Assembly: GCF_013372185.1 (NCBI RefSeq)
Contig: NZ_CP053830.1
Location: 186,001 to 250,000, forward strand
Length of the DNA: 64,000 nucleotides
Source: Campylobacter lari subsp. lari
Lineage (GTDB): Bacteria > Campylobacterota > Campylobacteria > Campylobacterales > Campylobacteraceae
Direction: 5' to 3'
Position numbers and translations under genes: made by a program. Positions 1 through 9,106 of the stretch are shown piece by piece (positions within the stretch are counted from its first letter, which is position 1; each line of letters begins with the position of its first letter). Under the pieces are notes generated by a model. The model was not told the DNA's origin, ran no database searches, and was given only the letters and a program-made list of their open reading frames with translations.

Positions 1-305
1 TGAGTTTTAAATTTAACCTTGCTTATTTTTTTTAAAAAAATATCAATAATAAAATTTTCATAATTTTTACTATCTTTAATTAGATTTTTATATTGTAAAT
101 GTTTTAAAAAGCCATAAAAACTCATATGTGCTAAAGCTAATATCATTAAAAATAAAGCAGGTAAAACAACCCATAAACTAATAGGCAAATTTAATTCAAA
201 GGTGGAAATTTTAAAAGTATAATTTCCTAAATTTAGATTATAAACTAAGGCTGCGATGATTAGAAGATAAACTAAACTTGCAAAGAAAAATAATCTAATT
301 TTCAT
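1..305 (-). CDS. Conserved membrane protein, C-terminus cut by window edge
   Basis: The frame opens at an ATG on the minus strand (303-305) and runs off the left edge, giving about 101 residues. The protein begins MKIRLFFFASLVYLLIIAAL and shows two hydrophobic segments (about residues 4-24 and 45-65) followed by a charged, Lys-rich cytoplasmic-looking stretch, so it is an inner-membrane protein. Its ATG overlaps the dksA stop codon (ATGA), so it is probably translated by coupling as the last visible member of the accD-rlmH-dksA transcript. C. jejuni carries an unnamed membrane protein at this position. I cannot assign a function. Confidence 0.8.
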   Translation of the reverse strand, partial: MKIRLFFFASLVYLLIIAALVYNLNLGNYTFKISTFELNLPISLWVVLPALFLMILALAHMSFYGFLKHLQYKNLIKDSKNYENFIIDIFLKKISKVKFKT

Positions 306-658
306 AGCTCTTTCCTTTTTTCTAAATTTTCACGACAATTGATACAATATTTTGCATGAGGTTTAACCTTAAGTCTTTCAGGATGAATATCATCTTCACA
401 ATACTCACAAATACCATAAGTATTGTTATCTATTTTACTTAATGAATGTTTAATTTCTTCTAGTTCGGCTTTTAAATTTTCATTGATTTTAAAATCAATA
501 TGAGAACTATTGTCAATTTGTTGTAAGTCAACTTCATCTCTAGGTTCACTATCTTGTAGATTGTGGATATTGTCTATATTACCTTGAAGTTCTTGTAAAA
601 TTTCTTTTTGTCTTTGAAGTAATATATTTTTAAATTCTTCAAGATTTAATTCTTGCAT
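302..658 (-). CDS. dksA: DksA/TraR-family zinc finger transcription factor
   Basis: This 118-residue protein has an N-terminal coiled-coil-like helical part (residues 1-80) and a C-terminal four-Cys zinc finger: CEYC near residue 85 and CINC near residue 106. That is the DksA architecture, in which the coiled coil enters the RNA polymerase secondary channel and modulates rRNA and amino-acid promoters together with ppGpp. It is shorter than E. coli DksA (151 aa), as is usual in Campylobacter. It lies 8 nt downstream of rlmH and shares an ATGA overlap with the next membrane protein, so it is part of a minus-strand operon headed by accD. Confidence 0.9.
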   Translation of the reverse strand: MQELNLEEFKNILLQRQKEILQELQGNIDNIHNLQDSEPRDEVDLQQIDNSSHIDFKINENLKAELEEIKHSLSKIDNNTYGICEYCEDDIHPERLKVKPHAKYCINCRENLEKRKEL

Positions 659-666
659 AAACGCTC

Positions 667-1122
667 CTATTTGTGATATGGGTGATTTGTATTAATGCAA
701 AATGCACGATAAATTTGCTCTAAAAGCATAGTTTTAGCAAATTTATGTACTAAGGTCATTTTACTAAGAGCTATGCTTGTATGCATTTGTGCGATAAATT
801 CTTGCTCAAATCCATAAGCACCACCTATAAAAAATGTAATTTCATTTTTATCTTGCAATAATTTTGCAAATTCTACGCTTGTAAATTCTTTACCCTTTTC
901 GTCTAATGCTATGCAAAAACCTTTTTTGTAAGGATTTAGTGCATTTGTATAAGATTTCTTTGCTTCTATAGAGTTAGTATTTTGTGCTTGATTAATTTTG
1001 TTATTAAAAACACATATTTCATTAAAACTACAAAATTTCTTAATGAGCTTAGTATAATGCTCATCTATCTTACTAAATTCATCATTATTATTTTTTTGAA
1101 TGCTTAAAAGATTAATTTGCAT
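667..1122 (-). CDS. rlmH: 23S rRNA (pseudouridine1915-N3)-methyltransferase RlmH
   Basis: The protein has 151 residues, the typical RlmH length. The SPOUT-fold signature is present: FFIGGAYGF (about residues 97-105), the loop that binds S-adenosylmethionine, and the C-terminal [19 protein letters not shown] tail that ends most RlmH proteins and contacts the substrate. It methylates pseudouridine 1915 in helix 69 of 23S rRNA on assembled 70S ribosomes. The gene starts 2 nt after the accD stop codon and is followed by dksA, so the three are co-transcribed. Confidence 0.95.
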   Translation of the reverse strand: MQINLLSIQKNNNDEFSKIDEHYTKLIKKFCSFNEICVFNNKINQAQNTNSIEAKKSYTNALNPYKKGFCIALDEKGKEFTSVEFAKLLQDKNEITFFIGGAYGFEQEFIAQMHTSIALSKMTLVHKFAKTMLLEQIYRAFCINTNHPYHK

Positions 1123-1124
1123 TT

Positions 1125-1967
1125 TTAGTTTTTAGAAAAAAATCTTAAAAAGTCTGCTATAAATTTTTTATGTTCACTTCTTTCTACAATTGCATCGATT
1201 AATCCATGTTCAAGTAAAAATTCGGCCTTTTGAAAGCCTTCTGGCAAATCAGCTCCTATGGTTTGTTTAATTACCCTAGCTCCTGCAAAGCCTACTAGGG
1301 CACCAGGTTCAGCCATGATGATATCTCCAAGCCAAGCAAAAGACGCACTTACACCACCCATGGTTGGATCAGTTAAAACTGAAATATAAGGAAGTTTTTC
1401 TTCTGCTAATAGTTTTAATGCTGCACTTGTTTTGCTCATTTGCATTAAAGAATAAGTGCTTTCTTGCATTCTAGCTCCACCACTTGCACTCACTATAACA
1501 ACAGGGGTTTTTTTCTCAATAGCTCTTTCAATAGCTCTAAGAATTTTTTCACCTTCTACTGAGCCTAAACTTCCGCCCATAAAAGAAAAATCAAAAACAA
1601 CAAGTTGAGTTTTTATTCCATCTATAGTACATTCTCCGCTTATTATGGCGCTTTTTCTACCTGTTTTTTCTTCATTTTCTGCTAATCTTTTTTTATATGA
1701 TTTACTATCTACAAATTTAAGTGGATCGATTGCATGTAAGTCTTTATCCATTTCCACAAAAGAGCCTTCATCGCTAAGTAATTCAATGCGTTTTAGAGGG
1801 TTTAATCTCATATGAAAATTACATTTAGGACAAACATTATAACAAGTTTCTATTTCTTTATAATACATCAACGCATGACAAGAATTACATTTTACCCAGT
1901 GATTTGGAGCTTCGCTTGGAGCGGCTTGCTTGCGTCTTATACTAGAAAAAATATCTAAAAAATTCAT
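1125..1967 (-). CDS. accD: Acetyl-CoA carboxylase carboxyltransferase subunit beta
   Basis: The 280-residue protein starts with the AccD zinc ribbon (CNSC at residues 28-31 and CPKC at about 46-49) and continues into the carboxyltransferase domain, with [17 protein letters not shown] and [11 protein letters not shown] forming the acetyl-CoA and oxyanion-binding region. With AccA it transfers the carboxyl group from carboxybiotin to acetyl-CoA, the committed step of fatty acid synthesis. It follows bamA but has its own TATAAT box at 1995-2000 and lies beyond a bamA terminator-like hairpin, so it is probably the first gene of accD-rlmH-dksA. Confidence 0.97.
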   Translation of the reverse strand: MNFLDIFSSIRRKQAAPSEAPNHWVKCNSCHALMYYKEIETCYNVCPKCNFHMRLNPLKRIELLSDEGSFVEMDKDLHAIDPLKFVDSKSYKKRLAENEEKTGRKSAIISGECTIDGIKTQLVVFDFSFMGGSLGSVEGEKILRAIERAIEKKTPVVIVSASGGARMQESTYSLMQMSKTSAALKLLAEEKLPYISVLTDPTMGGVSASFAWLGDIIMAEPGALVGFAGARVIKQTIGADLPEGFQKAEFLLEHGLIDAIVERSEHKKFIADFLRFFSKN

Positions 1968-1994
1968 TATCTCTACCTAAAATAAAATTTTGAA

Positions 1995-2000
1995 ATTATA
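1995..2000 (-). promoter_or_regulatory. -10 box upstream of accD
   Basis: Reading the minus strand, GCTATAATTTC gives a perfect TATAAT at 2000-1995, 28 nt before the accD ATG. A T at the extended position and no recognisable -35 fit the usual Campylobacter sigma70 promoter. It sits just after the bamA hairpin. Confidence 0.6.
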
Positions 2001-2029
2001 GCAAGATTTTATTGCTTTTAAAATCTTGC
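2001..2029 (-). terminator. Terminator-like hairpin at the end of bamA
   Basis: A perfect 10-bp inverted repeat pairs GCAAGATTTT (2001-2010) with AAAATCTTGC (2020-2029) around a 9-nt loop. One arm contains the last bamA codons and stop (GCA AGA TTT TAA). In the minus direction it is followed by the T-rich sequence TATAATTTC. It probably terminates or attenuates bamA transcription before accD. Confidence 0.6.
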
Positions 2030-4237
2030 ACCCAACATAAACTCAAATTTACTCAAATCATCTTTTGAATTAGTATTAAATGGTTTAGCAAAAACCAAAT
2101 TTAAAGCACCTAGCGGGGTTAGCCACTCAAAACCAACACCTGTACTCCATCTTTGAATTTGACTTAAAGAACTCTCTCCTATAGCACCATAGTCAAAAAA
2201 CACACTACCTCTAAGTTTGATTCTATCAAAGATTGGAAAGCTAAGTTCTACAGAATTTGCAAAAGCCACTGTACCACCTGTCTCATCACCCCAATCGTTT
2301 TTAGGGCTAACGCTTCTTCTATCAAAACCTCTAATAGTTCCTATACCACCAAGATATAATTTTTCATTGATAGGTAAATAACCTTGATCCCATACCTTAT
2401 AAAAACTTGCTTTGTAACGATAAATCAAATCCCAACCTATAAATTCTTCTAAGCCTTGATAATAATTAAATTTAGTAGTAGAGCTTATAAATTCTTGATC
2501 TCCTCCTAAACCTGCATATTCAAGCGAAGTTGAGGCGATAAAACCTGATCTTGGTAGATAATAATCATCTGTGTTATTAAACACTATCGAAGGGGTAATA
2601 GAACTTTTATAGGTTTTTCCAAGCTTATATCCTTGAGCGATTAAGCGATCACTCAAATGATAAATATCGCTTTGCTCAAGATTATAGGTTAAATCTATGC
2701 TAGTATATCTACCTAGTGTTTTTCCTACGCTTATATCAAAACCATAGTTTCTCTCATCATAGCTATCCCATTCTAAACGATCTGAATATAATGTTCCTCC
2801 AAGAGAATAATCACTATCATTTACTCTAGGATTTCTTAAAGATACTCTACCAGAAAGTGTATCATCGCCTTTGTCTATACTCACACTTCCTTTCATACCA
2901 GAACCTAAGATATTTGCATCAGATAATGAAGCGCTAAGTAAAATTCCATCACTAGTTCCATAACCAATACCACCTGAAATGGCTCCAGTTGAAGCTTCCT
3001 TGACTTCTACTATCAAATCAATATGCGTATCATCTACTCTTTGTTCTTTAATATCTACATTTTCAAAATATGCAGTTCTTCTTAGAGCATTTCTTGAGTC
3101 TATTAAATCAGTTCTATTATAAAGATTGCCTTCAGTTAAATAAAGCTCTCTACGAACAACTCTATCAACTGTTTTGGTATTACCTGAGATGATGACATCT
3201 CTTATATATACTTTTTCATTAGGTATGACTTTAAAAATAATCATAGCTTCATGATTTTCTTTATCTTTTTGTATATCAGGTATAACTTGTACAAAAGCAT
3301 AGCCCAAATCAGCTGTTTTAGTTTCTATAGTCTTTATATCTTCTCTTAGTTTTTCTATATTGACTATTTTTCCAACACTCAATTTTAAATCATTTGCCAA
3401 AGCTTCATTTTCTTCATCACTAAAAATTGGATTAAAAATTTTAATTCCTTTGACCTTATAAACTTCGCCTTCATTGATAAAATAAGTCAAATCAGCTTGA
3501 TAAGTATCTGTGTAAGTATTTAAAAAAGCAGGAGATACGCTTACATCAAGATAACCTTCTTTTAAATATACATCTGAAATTCTTGAGCTATCATTTGCTA
3601 AATCAAAGATTTTAAGCTTACCATCATTAAAACCCCACATCCAGCCTAGGGCTTCTCTTTGTTTATTTGCCACCGCAGGCTCAATATCTGAATAACTTAA
3701 ATTTTTTGCACCACTTAAATGCACTTTTTCTATGATGATATTTTCCCCACGATTTACAACAAAGGTAAGTTTTAATGAACTTGAATTGCTTAATTTTTCA
3801 TCTTTGATTTCTACAACAGTATCATAAAAACCTTTGGCTTGATAAAAAAGCTTGATTTTTTCAGCAGCTTCTTTAGCTGAATTTTCATCATATAAAATTC
3901 CAGGTTTTAAGCCAACAAGGCTTTCTATTTGTTTTCTATCATTACTTGCTATACCTTGAATATCTATTTTTCCAATGGAAGGTTTTTCTACTACTTTAAA
4001 AATTAGCACTCCATTTTTTTCTTCTACTACTATGTCTTTAAAATAATTTCTATCAAAAAGATTTTTAATCGCTGTATCTATACTAGCAGGATCAATTTTT
4101 TGTCCTATTTTTAATTTAGAAATCGCAATAGCACTTTCTTTAGAAAGTTGCGATAAGCCTTCAAATTTTATATCTTTAATCGTAGCTGCACATAAAGAAC
4201 TTGAGAGTGCAAAGAAAACAAACCATTTTTTCATCAA
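2018..4237 (-). CDS. bamA: Outer membrane protein assembly factor BamA
   Basis: The 739-residue protein has a cleavable signal peptide (residues 1-18, ending SSSLCA-A), about five POTRA repeats (roughly residues 19-400; segments such as IKDIKFEGL and VYIRDVIISGNTKT open POTRA units) and a C-terminal 16-strand barrel ending in the Phe-terminated beta signal GARF. RGFDRRSVSP (about residue 638) carries the RGF motif of loop 6. BamA is the core of the machine that folds beta-barrel proteins into the outer membrane. The gene is single on its strand and diverges from tyrA. Confidence 0.96.
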   Translation of the reverse strand: MMKKWFVFFALSSSLCAATIKDIKFEGLSQLSKESAIAISKLKIGQKIDPASIDTAIKNLFDRNYFKDIVVEEKNGVLIFKVVEKPSIGKIDIQGIASNDRKQIESLVGLKPGILYDENSAKEAAEKIKLFYQAKGFYDTVVEIKDEKLSNSSSLKLTFVVNRGENIIIEKVHLSGAKNLSYSDIEPAVANKQREALGWMWGFNDGKLKIFDLANDSSRISDVYLKEGYLDVSVSPAFLNTYTDTYQADLTYFINEGEVYKVKGIKIFNPIFSDEENEALANDLKLSVGKIVNIEKLREDIKTIETKTADLGYAFVQVIPDIQKDKENHEAMIIFKVIPNEKVYIRDVIISGNTKTVDRVVRRELYLTEGNLYNRTDLIDSRNALRRTAYFENVDIKEQRVDDTHIDLIVEVKEASTGAISGGIGYGTSDGILLSASLSDANILGSGMKGSVSIDKGDDTLSGRVSLRNPRVNDSDYSLGGTLYSDRLEWDSYDERNYGFDISVGKTLGRYTSIDLTYNLEQSDIYHLSDRLIAQGYKLGKTYKSSITPSIVFNNTDDYYLPRSGFIASTSLEYAGLGGDQEFISSTTKFNYYQGLEEFIGWDLIYRYKASFYKVWDQGYLPINEKLYLGGIGTIRGFDRRSVSPKNDWGDETGGTVAFANSVELSFPIFDRIKLRGSVFFDYGAIGESSLSQIQRWSTGVGFEWLTPLGALNLVFAKPFNTNSKDDLSKFEFMLGARF

Positions 4238-4267
4238 ATCTACCTAAATTTTTATATACAAAATCGT

Positions 4268-4273
4268 TATAAT
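4268..4273 (+). promoter_or_regulatory. -10 box upstream of tyrA
   Basis: CGTTATAATACC contains a perfect TATAAT 39 nt before the tyrA ATG, in the divergent bamA/tyrA spacer. The ribosome binding site AAGGA follows near 4302. Confidence 0.55.
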
Positions 4274-4312
4274 ACCAAAATATTTTTAACTAATGCTTTT
4301 TAAGGAAAAATT

Positions 4313-5140
4313 ATGAAAGTAGGTATAATCGGACTTGGCTTAATAGGTGGATCTTTAGGTCTTAGCTTAAGAGAGAATAAATTAATAGATTTAGTTTGTG
4401 GATATGATATAAACAAAGAATTTGAACAAATTGCACTAGAGCGAAAATTAATAGATAAAATTGTTACATTTGAAGAGTTAAAAAAATGTGATGTGATTTT
4501 TTTGGCTATTCCTGTAAGAGCTATTGTAAAAATCTTAAAAGAATTTCAAGGCATTTCTAAAGATTGCACTATCATTGAGCTTGGAAGTACAAAAGAAGAA
4601 ATTATTAAAAATTTACCTTCTTATTTGCAAAGTCAATTTATCGCAGCCCATCCTATGGCAGGAACTGAAAATAGTGGTCCAAATGCAGCTATAAAAGATT
4701 TATATAAAAATGCAGTTTGTGTTTTGTGTGATGTGCAAAATGCTGACCATATCCATCAAAAAAGAGCTATAGAAATTTTTTCAGATTTAGGAATGAAGCT
4801 TGTGTTTATGGATAGTATTTCGCATGATCATCATGCTTCTATTATTTCACATTTACCACATGTGATTAGTTTTTCTTTGGCAAATTTTGTGATGAAAGAA
4901 GAAAATAAAAAAAATATAGCTCACTTAGGTGGACCTTCTTTTAAAGATATGTGTAGGATTGCTAAGTCAAACCCTCAAATGTGGAGTGGTATTTTTGAGC
5001 AAAATAAACAAAATTTATTAAATTCTATTGATTTATTTCAAAAAGAATTACAAGAATGTAAAAAAATGATAGAAAAATGTGATGTAAATGAGCTTGAGAC
5101 TTGGATTAAAAGTGCAAATAAACTAAGAGAAATTTTATAA
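4313..5140 (+). CDS. tyrA: Prephenate dehydrogenase
   Basis: This 275-residue NAD(P)-dependent dehydrogenase opens with the Rossmann loop GIIGLGLIGGSLGLSLRE (residues 4-21). AAHPMAGTENSGP (about residues 111-123) is the prephenate-binding His/Gly segment of TyrA, and SHDHHASIISHLPH (about 170-183) forms the helical dimer interface. It oxidatively decarboxylates prephenate to 4-hydroxyphenylpyruvate for tyrosine synthesis. There is no fused chorismate mutase domain. It precedes the M23 peptidase gene after a 72-nt gap that holds another TATAAT (5148-5153). Confidence 0.95.
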   Translation: MKVGIIGLGLIGGSLGLSLRENKLIDLVCGYDINKEFEQIALERKLIDKIVTFEELKKCDVIFLAIPVRAIVKILKEFQGISKDCTIIELGSTKEEIIKNLPSYLQSQFIAAHPMAGTENSGPNAAIKDLYKNAVCVLCDVQNADHIHQKRAIEIFSDLGMKLVFMDSISHDHHASIISHLPHVISFSLANFVMKEENKKNIAHLGGPSFKDMCRIAKSNPQMWSGIFEQNKQNLLNSIDLFQKELQECKKMIEKCDVNELETWIKSANKLREIL

Positions 5141-5212
5141 AACTTTTTATAATTTACTCTTAATTTGCTAAAGAATAATATATTTTTAAAAATATAGATT
5201 GAAAGTGGAAAT

Positions 5213-6592
5213 ATGGTTTTTGCGCGTAAAAGATCAAATAAAAAGTGGATTTTTGTAGTTTTTTTAATACTTTTAGCCTTTGTGGTGTTTGTTTTAAATA
5301 CAAAGCTGTTTGAAAAAAATCCTCCGTTGATTCAAACAAAATCAGATGTAATTTATAGTAATCTAACAGACCCTATATCTATAGAAATAAGCGATGAAAG
5401 TGTTTTAAAAGATGTTAAAGTCACGCTATTTAAAGCAAATGAATTAAATGGAGAAATGCTTGTTAATGAGCATGTTAAGGGCAATCAAAAAAGCATTCAT
5501 TTTGATTTAAAATTACCAAAACCAGCTTATAAAGAAAAAGTCGATTCGTATAAACTTGTAATAGAAGCAAGTGATAGTAGTTTTTGGAATTTCTTTTTAG
5601 GAAATCAAGCGCTTAAAGAAGTAAAAGTTATCATTGATACCAAAAATCCATTTGTAGAAATTTTAGATAATTCTTACCAAATCGAGCAAGGTGGAGTAGG
5701 TAGTGTGGTATTTAAAGCAAATGATGAGAATTTACAAGAAGTTTATATCACAACCGATAAAGATAAAATTTTTAAAGCAACTCCTTATGTGAAAGAAGGG
5801 TATTATGCTGCTTTAATTCCTTGGGAGGCAACTGATGAGCATTTTAGAGCTTATGTAGTGGCAGTAGATAAAGCAGGTAATGTAAACAAACAAAGAATTA
5901 GATATTATTTTACTAATAAAAAATACCGTGTATCAAATATAAAAGTAAGTGATAGATTTTTAGATGGCAAGATTGAATTTTTAGCACAAAAATATGCTCC
6001 AAAAGATAGAGAATTAAGCAGGCTTGAAAAATTTAAATTTGTTAATGAAGATTTAAGAGCTTCTAATGAAGTTATCATTCATGATATTACAAGTAAAGTT
6101 CCTGATACTATGATTAATAATTTTAAAGTTAATCTTTTCAAGCCTTTAAAAAATGGCCAAAAAGTAGCTGATTATGCTGATCATAGATTTTATTCTTATA
6201 ATAATCAAGCATTTAGTAGCTCTTATCATATGGGGCTTGATTTAGCAAGCATAAAAGAAGCACCTATCATTAGTAATAACGATGGTGAAGTGGTATTTGT
6301 GCAAGAAAATGGAATTTATGGATTAAATGTTATAATCTATCATGGTTTTGGGATTTACACTCTTTATGGACACTGTACTAATTCAGATATGAATGTAGGC
6401 GATAGGGTAAAAGCAGGCGATGTTATAGGTACTACAGGTACTACAGGCTTAGCACTTGGAGATCATGTGCATTTTGGTGTTTTAGTGCAAGGGGTTGAAG
6501 TGCGTCCTGAGCAATGGCAAGATGCAAAATGGATAAAAGAAAATATCTATAATATATTAGAGTCAAGCAAAAAAAGAATTTTGAGTGAATAA
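5213..6592 (+). CDS. Membrane-anchored M23 family peptidoglycan endopeptidase
   Basis: The 459-residue protein has an N-terminal signal anchor (about residues 12-29), a long beta-rich periplasmic region, and a C-terminal LytM/M23 domain. The zinc motif is complete: HMGLD (HxxxD, near residue 342) and HVHFG (HxH, near residue 419). It should cut peptide cross-links in the periplasmic peptidoglycan. C. jejuni has an M23 peptidase between tyrA and lpxC as here. Relatives in Helicobacter and Campylobacter (Csd/Pgp proteins) shape the helical cell, but I cannot say which member this is. It ends 2 nt before lpxC. Confidence 0.9.
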   Translation: MVFARKRSNKKWIFVVFLILLAFVVFVLNTKLFEKNPPLIQTKSDVIYSNLTDPISIEISDESVLKDVKVTLFKANELNGEMLVNEHVKGNQKSIHFDLKLPKPAYKEKVDSYKLVIEASDSSFWNFFLGNQALKEVKVIIDTKNPFVEILDNSYQIEQGGVGSVVFKANDENLQEVYITTDKDKIFKATPYVKEGYYAALIPWEATDEHFRAYVVAVDKAGNVNKQRIRYYFTNKKYRVSNIKVSDRFLDGKIEFLAQKYAPKDRELSRLEKFKFVNEDLRASNEVIIHDITSKVPDTMINNFKVNLFKPLKNGQKVADYADHRFYSYNNQAFSSSYHMGLDLASIKEAPIISNNDGEVVFVQENGIYGLNVIIYHGFGIYTLYGHCTNSDMNVGDRVKAGDVIGTTGTTGLALGDHVHFGVLVQGVEVRPEQWQDAKWIKENIYNILESSKKRILSE

Positions 6593-6594
6593 AA

Positions 6595-7479
6595 ATGAAT
6601 CAAACAACAATAGCAAAAGAAGTTAAAGGTATTGGCATAGGTTTGCATAAGGGCGAGCCTATTAGTATAAAATTAGAGCCATTAGAAGCTGGTAGCGGCA
6701 TAGTGTTTTACAGAAGCGATTTAGGAATTTCTTATGAGGCAAAACCTGAAAATGTCATCGATACACAAATGGCTACTGTAATAGGCGATCATAGGGGTTA
6801 TGTTTCCACAATAGAGCATTTAATGAGTGCGATTAATGCTTATGGTATTGACAATGTGCGTATAGTTTTAGATGCTAATGAAGCTCCTGTAATGGATGGT
6901 AGTAGCATAGGCTTTTGTATGATGCTTGAAGAAGCAGGTATAAAAGAGCTTGATGTGGCTAAAAAAATTTTAGTGATTAAAAAAAGTGTAGAAGTAAAAG
7001 AAGGTAATAAATTTGTACGTTTAAGCCCTACGGATATGCCTATTATAAACTATACAATCGAATTTGATAATCCTATTATAGGTAAGCAAAATTATTGTTT
7101 TGAATTTAGCAAGCAAAACTACATAGAGCAAATAGCAAGAGCAAGAACCTTTGGCTTTTTAAAGGATGTTCAAGCTTTAAGAGCTATGAATTTAGGTCTT
7201 GGTGGAAGCTTAGAAAACGCTGTTGTGATTGATGATAATCGTATTTTAAATCCTGAAGGTTTGCGTTTCAAAGATGAATTTGTACGCCATAAAATTTTAG
7301 ATGCTATCGGGGATTTAACCTTGCTTGGATGTAGAGTTTTTGGAGATTATACTTCTTATGCAGGTTCGCACAAGCTTAATCATCTTTTAACCAAAGAACT
7401 TTTAAAAGATCCTAGTGCGTATGAAGTGGTAAGTTTAGAAAAAAGTACATATAAAGTTTATGAAAAGGTTTTTGCATAA
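6595..7479 (+). CDS. lpxC: UDP-3-O-acyl-N-acetylglucosamine deacetylase
   Basis: The protein is 294 residues, full length for LpxC. Zinc ligands and catalytic residues are in place: STIEHLMSAINAYGIDN (His near residue 75), EAPVMDGSS (about 97-105), and HKILDAIGDL (about 231-240) with its His/Asp pair. A further His in AGSHKLNH is the general acid. LpxC removes acetate from UDP-3-O-acyl-GlcNAc, the first committed step of lipid A synthesis, in the cytoplasm. It sits between the M23 peptidase and tsaB. Confidence 0.97.
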   Translation: MNQTTIAKEVKGIGIGLHKGEPISIKLEPLEAGSGIVFYRSDLGISYEAKPENVIDTQMATVIGDHRGYVSTIEHLMSAINAYGIDNVRIVLDANEAPVMDGSSIGFCMMLEEAGIKELDVAKKILVIKKSVEVKEGNKFVRLSPTDMPIINYTIEFDNPIIGKQNYCFEFSKQNYIEQIARARTFGFLKDVQALRAMNLGLGGSLENAVVIDDNRILNPEGLRFKDEFVRHKILDAIGDLTLLGCRVFGDYTSYAGSHKLNHLLTKELLKDPSAYEVVSLEKSTYKVYEKVFA

Positions 7480-7490
7480 AAAAGGTTACT

Positions 7491-7928
7491 TTGCTTTTAA
7501 ATGCCATAGCAAAACCTTTGATGCTTGGTATTTATGAAAATGATGTATTGATAAAAACCATTGAGAGTGATTTAAAAGTTAGTGAGGTTTTGCCAAAAAT
7601 ATTGCAAGATTTACTTTTACAATATGAGCTTGAAAAGCTTATTTATGCGCATGGACCAGGCTCTTACATGGGCATAAAGATTTCTTATGTTTCTTTTAAA
7701 ACCCTAGCTATAGTTAAAAATATACCCTTAAAAGCTATTAGTGCTTTTGAGCTAAATAATAACACTCCTATAGCTGCTAATAAGCATTTGTGTTTTGTAA
7801 AAAAAGATGATGATGAGATTGTCTTAGAAAAGACACAAGCTGGAAGTTTTTTTATGCCCCAAAGTTTAAAAGGTTTAAATTTCAGTCAAGAAAATACACC
7901 TTTTTATGTTTTAGATGCGATTAATTAA
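7491..7928 (+). CDS. tsaB: tRNA threonylcarbamoyladenosine biosynthesis protein TsaB, short form
   Basis: A TTG start at 7491 is chosen because AAGG lies 6 nt upstream and no ATG precedes the conserved region. The 145-residue product carries the TsaB/YeaZ signature HGPGSYMGIKISYVSFKTLA (about residues 54-73). TsaB scaffolds TsaD and TsaE in making t6A37 of ANN-reading tRNAs. E. coli TsaB is about 231 residues, so this protein keeps essentially the N-terminal ASKHA lobe with an abbreviated second lobe. The frame is intact and flanked by lpxC and thrB, as in C. jejuni. Confidence 0.85.
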   Translation: MLLNAIAKPLMLGIYENDVLIKTIESDLKVSEVLPKILQDLLLQYELEKLIYAHGPGSYMGIKISYVSFKTLAIVKNIPLKAISAFELNNNTPIAANKHLCFVKKDDDEIVLEKTQAGSFFMPQSLKGLNFSQENTPFYVLDAIN

Positions 7929-7936
7929 GGTAAAAA

Positions 7937-8815
7937 ATGAAGATTTTAGTTCCTGCAACAAGTGCAAATTTAGGTCCTGGTTTTGATTGTTTGGGTTTGA
8001 GTTTAAAATATTTTAATCAAACCGTAGTTGAAAAATCTAAATTTTTTAGCATTAGCATACATGGAGAAGGTGAAAATAATATCTATCTTAAAAAAAATAA
8101 TAGTTTTGTTAATATTTTTTATGAAATTTATCAAAGACTTAGTGGTAAAAAAGATAATTTCCGCTTTGTTTTTCAAAATAATATCCCTTTAGCTAGAGGC
8201 ATGGGAAGCTCTTCTGCTGTCATAATTGGAGCCATTGCTTGTGCTTATGAATTAAGTGGGTTTAAAGCGGATAAAAATACCATTTTAAATGAAGCTTTAA
8301 AATATGAAAACCATCCAGATAACATAGCCCCAGCAGCACTTGGGGGTTTTGTATGTGCATTAACTCATAATGAAAAAGTTCTAGCTATAAAAAAAGAAGT
8401 GGATAAAGACTTACAAGCTGTTATAACCATACCAAATGTAGCGATGAATACTCAAAAATCAAGAGCAGTTTTAGCTAAAAAAATCAACCTAGAAGATGGT
8501 GTTTTTAATCTTTGTCATGCTTCATTTTTAACTGCTTGTTTTTTAGAGAAAAAATATGATTTATTAAAATATGCAAGTTTAGATAAACTTCATCAAAATC
8601 AAAGAATGAAGCTTTTGCCCGAGCTTTTTGAGGTGCAAAAGCTAGCTTTAGATAATAATGCTTTTATGAGTACACTTTCAGGCTCAGGTTCGAGTTTTTT
8701 TACTCTTGCTTATAAAGATGATGCTAAAAAAATCAAAGAAAAAATCAAAAATAAATTTGCTAAATTTAGAGTCGAGCTTTTAGAATTTGATGATGAGGGC
8801 TTTAAAATTTGCTAA
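7937..8815 (+). CDS. thrB: Homoserine kinase
   Basis: The 292-residue GHMP kinase begins PATSANLGPGFDCLGLSL (residues 6-23), the ThrB N-terminal motif. The phosphate-binding loop is PLARGMGSSSAVIIGA (about residues 86-101), and the third GHMP motif is STLSGSGSSFF (about 245-255). It phosphorylates homoserine with ATP on the way to threonine. It lies 8 nt after tsaB in the same transcript. Confidence 0.95.
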   Translation: MKILVPATSANLGPGFDCLGLSLKYFNQTVVEKSKFFSISIHGEGENNIYLKKNNSFVNIFYEIYQRLSGKKDNFRFVFQNNIPLARGMGSSSAVIIGAIACAYELSGFKADKNTILNEALKYENHPDNIAPAALGGFVCALTHNEKVLAIKKEVDKDLQAVITIPNVAMNTQKSRAVLAKKINLEDGVFNLCHASFLTACFLEKKYDLLKYASLDKLHQNQRMKLLPELFEVQKLALDNNAFMSTLSGSGSSFFTLAYKDDAKKIKEKIKNKFAKFRVELLEFDDEGFKIC

Positions 8816-8839
8816 AAATTCCAAAAAAAAGATATAATT

Positions 8840-9106
8840 TTGAAAAATCATATACCCATTAGAATGTGCATTGTTTGCAAAGGCCGTTATGAAAAGCAAA
8901 GTTTGCATCAATTCCAAATAAAAAATTCTCAAATTATCACTAAAGTGGAATTTGGCAGGAGTTTGTATATTTGTAATTCATGTTTTGATAAAGATGAAAA
9001 AACATTGCAAAGGGCTTTTATGAGAGCTTGCAAAGGCAATTTTCATGGTAATATAAATCAGCAGGATTTAAAGGAGATATTTTTTAATGGCAGATGTAAA
9101 GATTAG
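8840..9106 (+). CDS. ylxR: YlxR-family (DUF448) RNA-binding protein
   Basis: An 88-residue basic protein begins at TTG 8840 ([19 protein letters not shown]). The motif PIRMCIVCK is diagnostic of the YlxR/DUF448 fold, which lies next to infB in many bacteria; the second Cys pair (CNSC) is near residue 47. Family members bind RNA, and YlxR of Bacillus affects transcription and RNase P. The ribosome binding site is weak, and the 3' end overlaps infB by 20 nt, which suggests coupled translation. TTG is the only sensible start in this frame. Confidence 0.85.
   Translation: MKNHIPIRMCIVCKGRYEKQSLHQFQIKNSQIITKVEFGRSLYICNSCFDKDEKTLQRAFMRACKGNFHGNINQQDLKEIFFNGRCKD

Noticed and set aside
5180..5195. 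Palindrome ATATTTTTAAAAATAT upstream of the M23 peptidase gene
   Set aside because: A pure A/T palindrome of this size is expected by chance in this DNA and has no clear relation to the promoter or start.
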